A stretch of 11,894 nt of DNA from Bolinopsis microptera (taxonomy: Eukaryota > Ctenophora > Tentaculata > Lobata > Bolinopsidae), in assembly GCF_026151205.1 (NCBI RefSeq), contig NW_026971977.1, positions 1 through 11,894 of the forward strand. The letters are read 5' to 3'. Positions 7,541-11,894 of this stretch are shown in pieces. Within the stretch, counting starts at the first letter, position 1. Each line of letters opens with the position of its first letter. The notes beneath the pieces are model-generated. The model had not been told where the DNA came from, made no database searches, and saw nothing but the letters and a program-made list of their open reading frames with translations. The position numbers and the translations under genes were made by a program.

Positions 7541-7782
7541 TAGTGGTATGTACCTGCTCATAGTGGTATGTACCTGCTCATAGTGGTATGTACCTGCTCA
7601 TAGTGGTATGTACTTGCTCATAGTGGTATGTACTACTTGCTCATAGTGGTATGTACTTGCTCATAGTTGGTATGTACTTGCTCATAGTGGTATGTACTTG
7701 CTCATAGTGGTATGTACTTGCTCATAGTGGTATGTACTTGCTCATAGTGGTATGTACTTGCTCAATGCTCATAGTGGTATGT
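7541..7782 (+). repeat. Minisatellite, 20-bp unit, 11 full copies
   Basis: The unit is TAGTGGTATGTACTTGCTCA. Full units begin at 7541, 7561, 7581, 7601, 7621, 7644, 7664, 7685, 7705, 7725 and 7745, with a partial twelfth at 7772-7782. The first three carry TACCTG and all later ones TACTTG. One unit has a 3-bp insertion (7621-7643), one has an extra T (7664-7684), and ATGCTCA is inserted at 7765-7771. A decayed unit is visible just upstream at 7524-7540. TAG in one strand and TGA in the other recur each 60 bp in every frame, so the array is not coding. Its first eight bases occur in inverted orientation in the array at 6755-6990. Confidence 0.97.
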
Positions 7783-8395
7783 TATTCAACATTCCCCTCC
7801 TCATCCTCCCTCACCGCATGTTATAATAGTTGTACACGTTCTATATACTTATTGACTAAATTGGAACATTGTCAAAAAATGTTCTTACAATGATTTAAGT
7901 CAGATCACATAGAGGACGGAAGTGGTAATCTTTCTTCGCTCTTATGAGTGGGTTGATCATACAGATTGATGGTTGGTGACGAAGTCTCCACTCAGTTTTT
8001 CAAAACAATTAGTTGTTAACGTTTCAGCAACACGCCTTTGTCAAGACGGAAGTGTTGGTATCATGCTGCTGCCGCTGCCCCAAAAAATATATTACTTAAA
8101 TTTCCAACTATGTAATGTCCCTTTATACCAACCTGTAAAAGCCTCTGCTCCACTCCGCGCTGTAATTTATTTCCATTTATAAAGTGGCTCTGCTATTTAT
8201 AGTAACCTGTTCTAACTCACTCACACATACCAATCGTGCACTCTGAAAGTGCAGCTTGCGGCCCACAGTTCATATTTACCAGACAAATCTTCTAAGTAAG
8301 TAGAAACTCCTGAGCCATCAGTTTCAGATCACCTGACTCCCCCCCTGATGTAGTGTGTAACTATTTTTCACCGTATTAATTATAGCGTGTTCGCG
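7783..8395. other. Gene-free stretch with two ETS-like sites
   Basis: GACGGAAGTG occurs exactly at 7915-7924 and again at 8045-8054, and similarity continues a few bases further (GTAATC against TTGGTATC). The core ACGGAAGTG resembles the ETS-family consensus, which is established for that family; binding here is inference. A 69-codon plus-strand frame (7973-8182) lies across the second site with no recognisable domain. A small hairpin, TGCACT (8237-8242) and AGTGCA (8248-8253), follows. Nothing else is recognisable. Confidence 0.35.
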
Positions 8396-10154
8396 GTTCG
8401 GAACTAATGCCCCCCCTTTATATAATCGGGCCCATAAAATATGTTTCCCCCGTTGGGGGAAACGTAATTTTCTTTAAGGGGGGGTGGATTTTTTTAATTC
8501 ATTATCGGAAAGTATTAATTTTTCCGTTTGAAAATTTGGAATTAATACCAACGCCTTACGAACTTTTTTAAAAATGTGTCCCAAGTTTTTTAATATATTA
8601 GTAACCACATTTTCCCCACCCTCGGGTTCTAATTACTTAAATGGAATATAAATTATATGCTCCCCCTTTAAAAAAATTATTTTCCTTTCCCTTTTTTTTT
8701 GTTGGGTATTTTCTCCCGCAATACCTCCCCCCCCCTGGGGATAGTCATGATAAAAAGATGTTTAAACCATAGCAGTCATTTTTCCGCATAGGCTTGCTTT
8801 TACGCAACGACGAAGAGGAGAGAGAGAAAAAAGGGGGGATAATTAAACAAACAACCCCCCCCCACAAACAAAACATCCCCAACCGCTTGCCCCATCGCCC
8901 CTTTCGGGGAGACGTAATTTACCAAGGTACCGAGGGCCCCCTGTCAAGGTTAACAAACCCGCTAAACTCCCCGGGGAGAAGAATGTGTAAAACCGAAGGA
9001 TTACCGGGAAATTTTTTTCCCGAAGCGTTTTTTTTGGATATTATTTTTTGTTAGAATGTTTTTGCCCACAAGCGGGGGGGGATTGGAACACCGTTTTAAC
9101 CATATTAAACGCAATGTCAACAGGGGTGGAAAAACACCCCCCACAGAGGGGGGATATATTACTGCCAACGGTATTAATTTGCAACAATCCTCAAAAAACA
9201 GTTTTGTGGTTTTGGGGTCACCCCGTTCCTGTGGTTGGTGGGGAGGGCTTTGCGGGGGGGAGGCCCATTGGGCCAAGGAATGCCTGGGCTTACTGGGTGT
9301 TAAATCTTTTTTTAGGGAAAGGGAAAATGAATCTGTTGTTTGGCACGTTTTTTACCCCAAAAATAACTTAACTTGTAACAAGGAAAATATGCGAAAAGGG
9401 AAAAGGTGGGGGGGCTTTCGGAGGGTAAAGATTCCTTGTTTAAATTGGGGGGGTGAATAAGTTGAATAGAGAGTTGATAAGATTTGTTGTGGGTGACCCC
9501 CAACGGGGGGAAAGTGGATTAGCCCAAATTGCGGCCAAAAGTTTAAAACTTTGGCATTGTTTGAAACCCTTCAGGAACCTTTTTCAAATTTTTGGGAGAA
9601 CTAGTTTAGGTTTTGGGTATGTGTTTAATTTTTCTTAAAAATTGGGGCCTGGTAAAAAGCCGTTGGAAATTGTTAGGGGGGCTAAACAGAAAAATTCACC
9701 TTTAAAAAAGGGTTCCTTTGAAACCCAAACTAACCCCATTTCAGGTTTTGGTTTAAAACGGTTTTAAGTAAATTTTTAAAACCCCCACTTAAAAAAAAAC
9801 AAAAAATTGGAAAAGCCAGCCTTCATAATTTCTGTTGGGGCTTGGGCCCCAAAATTAACAATTCCTTAGTTTCAAATATTTTACAGTCTTCGGGGGCAAA
9901 GCGGGTTTGGGGGGGGGAGTCCCCGGGGGCCTTTTAAAAAAAAAGCCCCGGGGGGTGGGGGGGCCCCGGGGGGGAATATAAATTGGGCACCCTGTTACGG
10001 GGGGGGGGGGGGAAAGGGGTGGGGGGGGGAGCATTAAATTTTCCAATTATGGGTTTAATTAAAATTGGTTTGGAAGGGTACACTTGCTAATTTGGGGGAT
10101 AATTTCAAATATGTTTCCCGGGTTTCGCGTTTTGGGAGGGGAGTGGATTTCCGC
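8396..10154. other. Right flank, homopolymer-inflated, no assignable gene
   Basis: At about 8396-8410 the sequence changes from clean AT-rich DNA to block-like homopolymers (C7 to C9, G7 to G15, T8 to T9). Frames of 86, 91, 107 and 134 codons occur between 8794 and 9460, but they overlap each other on both strands, are Gly/Pro/Trp-rich where G or C runs are read, and match no family I know. The longest (9056-9460, plus) would be sensitive to every miscounted G run. I call no gene here. Confidence 0.6.
8443..8463. repeat. Perfect 9-bp hairpin GTTTCCCCC / GGGGGAAAC
   Basis: GTTTCCCCC (8443-8451) and GGGGGAAAC (8455-8463) are exact inverted copies with the 3-nt loop GTT. It lies within 60 bp of the point where sequence texture worsens. 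It may be a real strong hairpin that hampers sequencing, or a consequence of miscalled runs. Confidence 0.5.
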
Positions 10155-10624
10155 TGTAAGGGGGGGAGTAATTTTTATTGTTGGGGGGGTTTTGGGGAAT
10201 TTTGGGGGGGGGGTTTTGTGGGGGGGTTTGGGGGTGGGGTGTTTTGGGTGAAGGGGGGGGTAGGGGGGGGTGGTTTGGGGGGTTTTTTTGGGTTTGGTGT
10301 TGGGGTTGGTGGGGGGTTTGTGGGGGTGGTGTGGGGGTTGTGTTGGGGGTTTGTGGGTTGTTGGGGGTGGGGGGGTGGGGTTTTTGTGGGGGGGGTGGGG
10401 GGTTTTTGGGTTGGGGTTTGTTTTGTGGTTTGGGGTTGTGTGGAATGGGTGGGGGGTTTTTGGGGGGGGGGTGGGGTTTGGGGGGGGGGTTGGTGGTTTG
10501 TGGGGGGTTGGGGGGGGTTTTTTTGGGGGGTGGGGGGGGGTTTTTGTGTGTTGGTTGTGGGGTGTGGGGTTTTGGGTGATGTGGGGTGGGTTTGTGGGGT
10601 TTTTGTTGGGGTTTGTGTTTGGGG
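10155..10624 (+). other. C-free, G/T-only tract
   Basis: I find no C between C10154 and C10625. From 10201 to 10620 there are only about six A, so the plus strand is almost entirely G and T in irregular runs. Three long frames (204, 133 and 146 codons, starting at 10065, 10178 and 10270) span it and encode Gly/Val/Trp/Phe strings; without A or C, TAA and TAG cannot occur, so they are artefacts. Possible readings are a truly strand-asymmetric low-complexity locus or a base-calling failure of two channels. I lean to the artefact. Confidence 0.8.
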
Positions 10625-10647
10625 CCGGGCCGGGGGGGCCCGGCCCC
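10621..10647. repeat. GC-only perfect inverted repeat, 10-bp arms
   Basis: GGGGCCGGGC (10621-10630) and GCCCGGCCCC (10638-10647) are exact inverted copies around the 7-nt spacer CGGGGGG. It directly follows the C-free tract and contains the first C bases after it. Such a stem would be extremely stable and could block a polymerase. The arms contain G and C runs, so exact lengths depend on base-calling accuracy. Confidence 0.55.
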
Positions 10648-11894
10648 TTGGGGGTTTTACCCGGGCTTTTCCCTTGTGATGGGGGGTTTATTTTAGGGGT
10701 GTTGTATTAAAAGGGGGGGGAGGGTATATTTCAATTATGGGGTTGGGTTTTTTTAAAAACATGTTTTTAAAAAAACCCCTTACGTGGGTGATTTTATTTT
10801 TCCTTTTTTGGCTTCTTAAACGATGTAGGAAATAATTGGAGTTTGATTTATATTTTCCTAAAATCTATTTTAAAGTTAGGGGGAAATTAATGGGGGTTTT
10901 GGGGAAAACGTGATTTAAAAATTGGATTTTTAAATCCCTGTAAACCATTTTTGGAACTTACCAGGAAGGGGGGCCGTTTTAATTAAAAATTTTAGTTCAA
11001 ATTCCGCCAATTAGGAATTCCCCTGGTTAAGACCAATTCAGGTTAACCTAGATTTCCCCAAAAGTTTTGTTTTTTCCTAAATTGCCTTCCGATATTTAGG
11101 CTTCCAACCTTCTAAATCCTAAATTAATCCAATTTATTTTAATTTTCCAGGAAGAAAAATTTTTTAAATTTTAACGTATTAATTTTTTTTTTGGTTTTTT
11201 TGTTTTAAAAAAAACCCAATTTACCAATTTCTAAAAGGTTTTTTTCCCCTTACAAATTTTCCTCTCCCTTTTGGGACCAGAATGTGAAAACATTTATTGC
11301 GCGCCAGTTTTATTTTTAACCCGGGTTTGTTTAGCTGTTGTGAATACTAAATTCATTAAAATTGTTTCGAAATTCGGGGAAAAAAGCAATAAAAACCATA
11401 GTTCATACATCTGACAATTTTTAAGGGAAATTGTTAGTTGGTTTTCTTTCCGTTGTTTTTCCGTGTCCCCGCGGGACGAAAATTCCCCCAAAAATTCTGA
11501 ATTCCGATATTTAGCTTGGTAGAAGGGGAAATTTTTTCCCAAACAGCTGTCCAGTTGTGACAAAAAAAATGGGCCAAACGATATTATAACGGGTATTAAA
11601 TAAATTTACCTTTTTCCCGGGAAAAATTGGCTTTTTTATGAAAGCCCCACGAAAAAATTCCCTTGGGGGCCCCATTCCGGGTACCGTTTTGAATTAATCC
11701 TATCACCATGGAAAAAACCCCTAAGCTTCCCCGGTTTGGGCCTTTGGAAAAAAACATTTCCAGAAAATATAATTTGCGTTTTTTTTTTGGGAACGGGCCC
11801 TACTAAAAAGCATACTTACGAGTTTTTTTTGTTAATGAAATTTGGGGAAAATTTAAAATTTTCGTTGCAGCCGTAGGTGTTTTAGTGCCAATTT
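10648..11894. other. Distal right flank, AT-rich, no assignable gene
   Basis: The sequence is AT-rich with frequent A, T, C and G runs. A minus-strand frame of 89 codons (11563-11294) has an ordinary-looking composition but no recognisable motif, and no partner exon or regulatory signal was found. I see no tRNA, rRNA or transposon in it. Confidence 0.5.
10745..10778. repeat. Perfect 34-bp palindrome centred on CATG
   Basis: Reading outward from CATG, the sequence is A5 and T5, then T7 and A7, then GGG and CCC, with every position matched between the halves. Flanking bases (T10744, C10779) break the symmetry. A perfect palindrome without a spacer is unusual and would tend to be unstable when cloned. 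It may also be a fold-back or chimeric read artefact, given the poor texture of the flank. Confidence 0.6.

Noticed and set aside
6755-7782. CRISPR-like array
   Set aside because: The repeats are directly adjacent with no unique spacers, and the units are 10 and 20 bp. They are minisatellites.
8385-8410. tRNA B-box-like GGTTCGGAAC near 8393
   Set aside because: It does not fit the B-box consensus, and no A box or cloverleaf could be built around it.
9001-9460. Overlapping frames of 91, 107 and 134 codons on both strands
   Set aside because: They lie in homopolymer-inflated sequence, overlap each other in different frames, and show no recognisable motif. Any miscounted G run would change them.
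10065-10710. Three long plus-strand frames (204, 133 and 146 codons) resembling glycine-rich proteins
   Set aside because: The tract has no C and almost no A, so stop codons are nearly impossible. All frames are open together and encode Gly/Val/Trp/Phe strings.

Overview
No protein-coding gene, RNA gene or mobile element can be assigned with confidence in this window. It reads as eukaryotic non-coding DNA: AT-rich, closed in all frames over long stretches, full of microsatellites and minisatellites, and without operon-like ORF packing or Shine-Dalgarno signals. Palindromes, GA/TG/CTG tracts and CACGTG elements fit an animal genome. A marine invertebrate such as a sponge is my impression only and cannot be shown from this sequence.

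The window has three textures. (1) Positions 1 to about 2990 are AT-rich with block-like homopolymer runs (C8-C10, G8-G10, long A and T runs), which suggests low-coverage or low-quality consensus. One stop-poor block (1837-2449, minus strand) could be a frame-broken coding remnant. (2) Positions about 2990 to 8395 look clean. In order they hold: an AT-rich segment with three palindromes, two of them centred on CACGTG, and a diverged direct repeat; a 199-bp purine tract; a weak candidate 3' terminal exon on the plus strand overlapping an unassigned ORF on the minus strand; a 1.5-kb zone rich in the word GTAC; a G-quadruplex motif and an 8-bp tandem repeat; a 10-bp minisatellite of 23 units; a hairpin / pyrimidine tract / (CTG)6 cluster; a 20-bp minisatellite of 11 units; and two copies of an ETS-like 10-mer. 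(3) Positions about 8396 to 11894 return to homopolymer-inflated sequence, including a 470-bp stretch with no C, a GC-only 10+10 inverted repeat right after it, and a perfect 34-bp palindrome.

The observation I rate highest is the pair of minisatellites about 550 bp apart. Their units share the 8-mer TAGTGGTA in opposite orientations, and their lengths are in an exact 1:2 ratio (10 and 20 bp), so they may have a common origin. The long open frames in the flanks, especially 10065-10710, are composition artefacts. No genes can be said to work together here; at most the central segment is intergenic or intronic, possibly regulatory, sequence.
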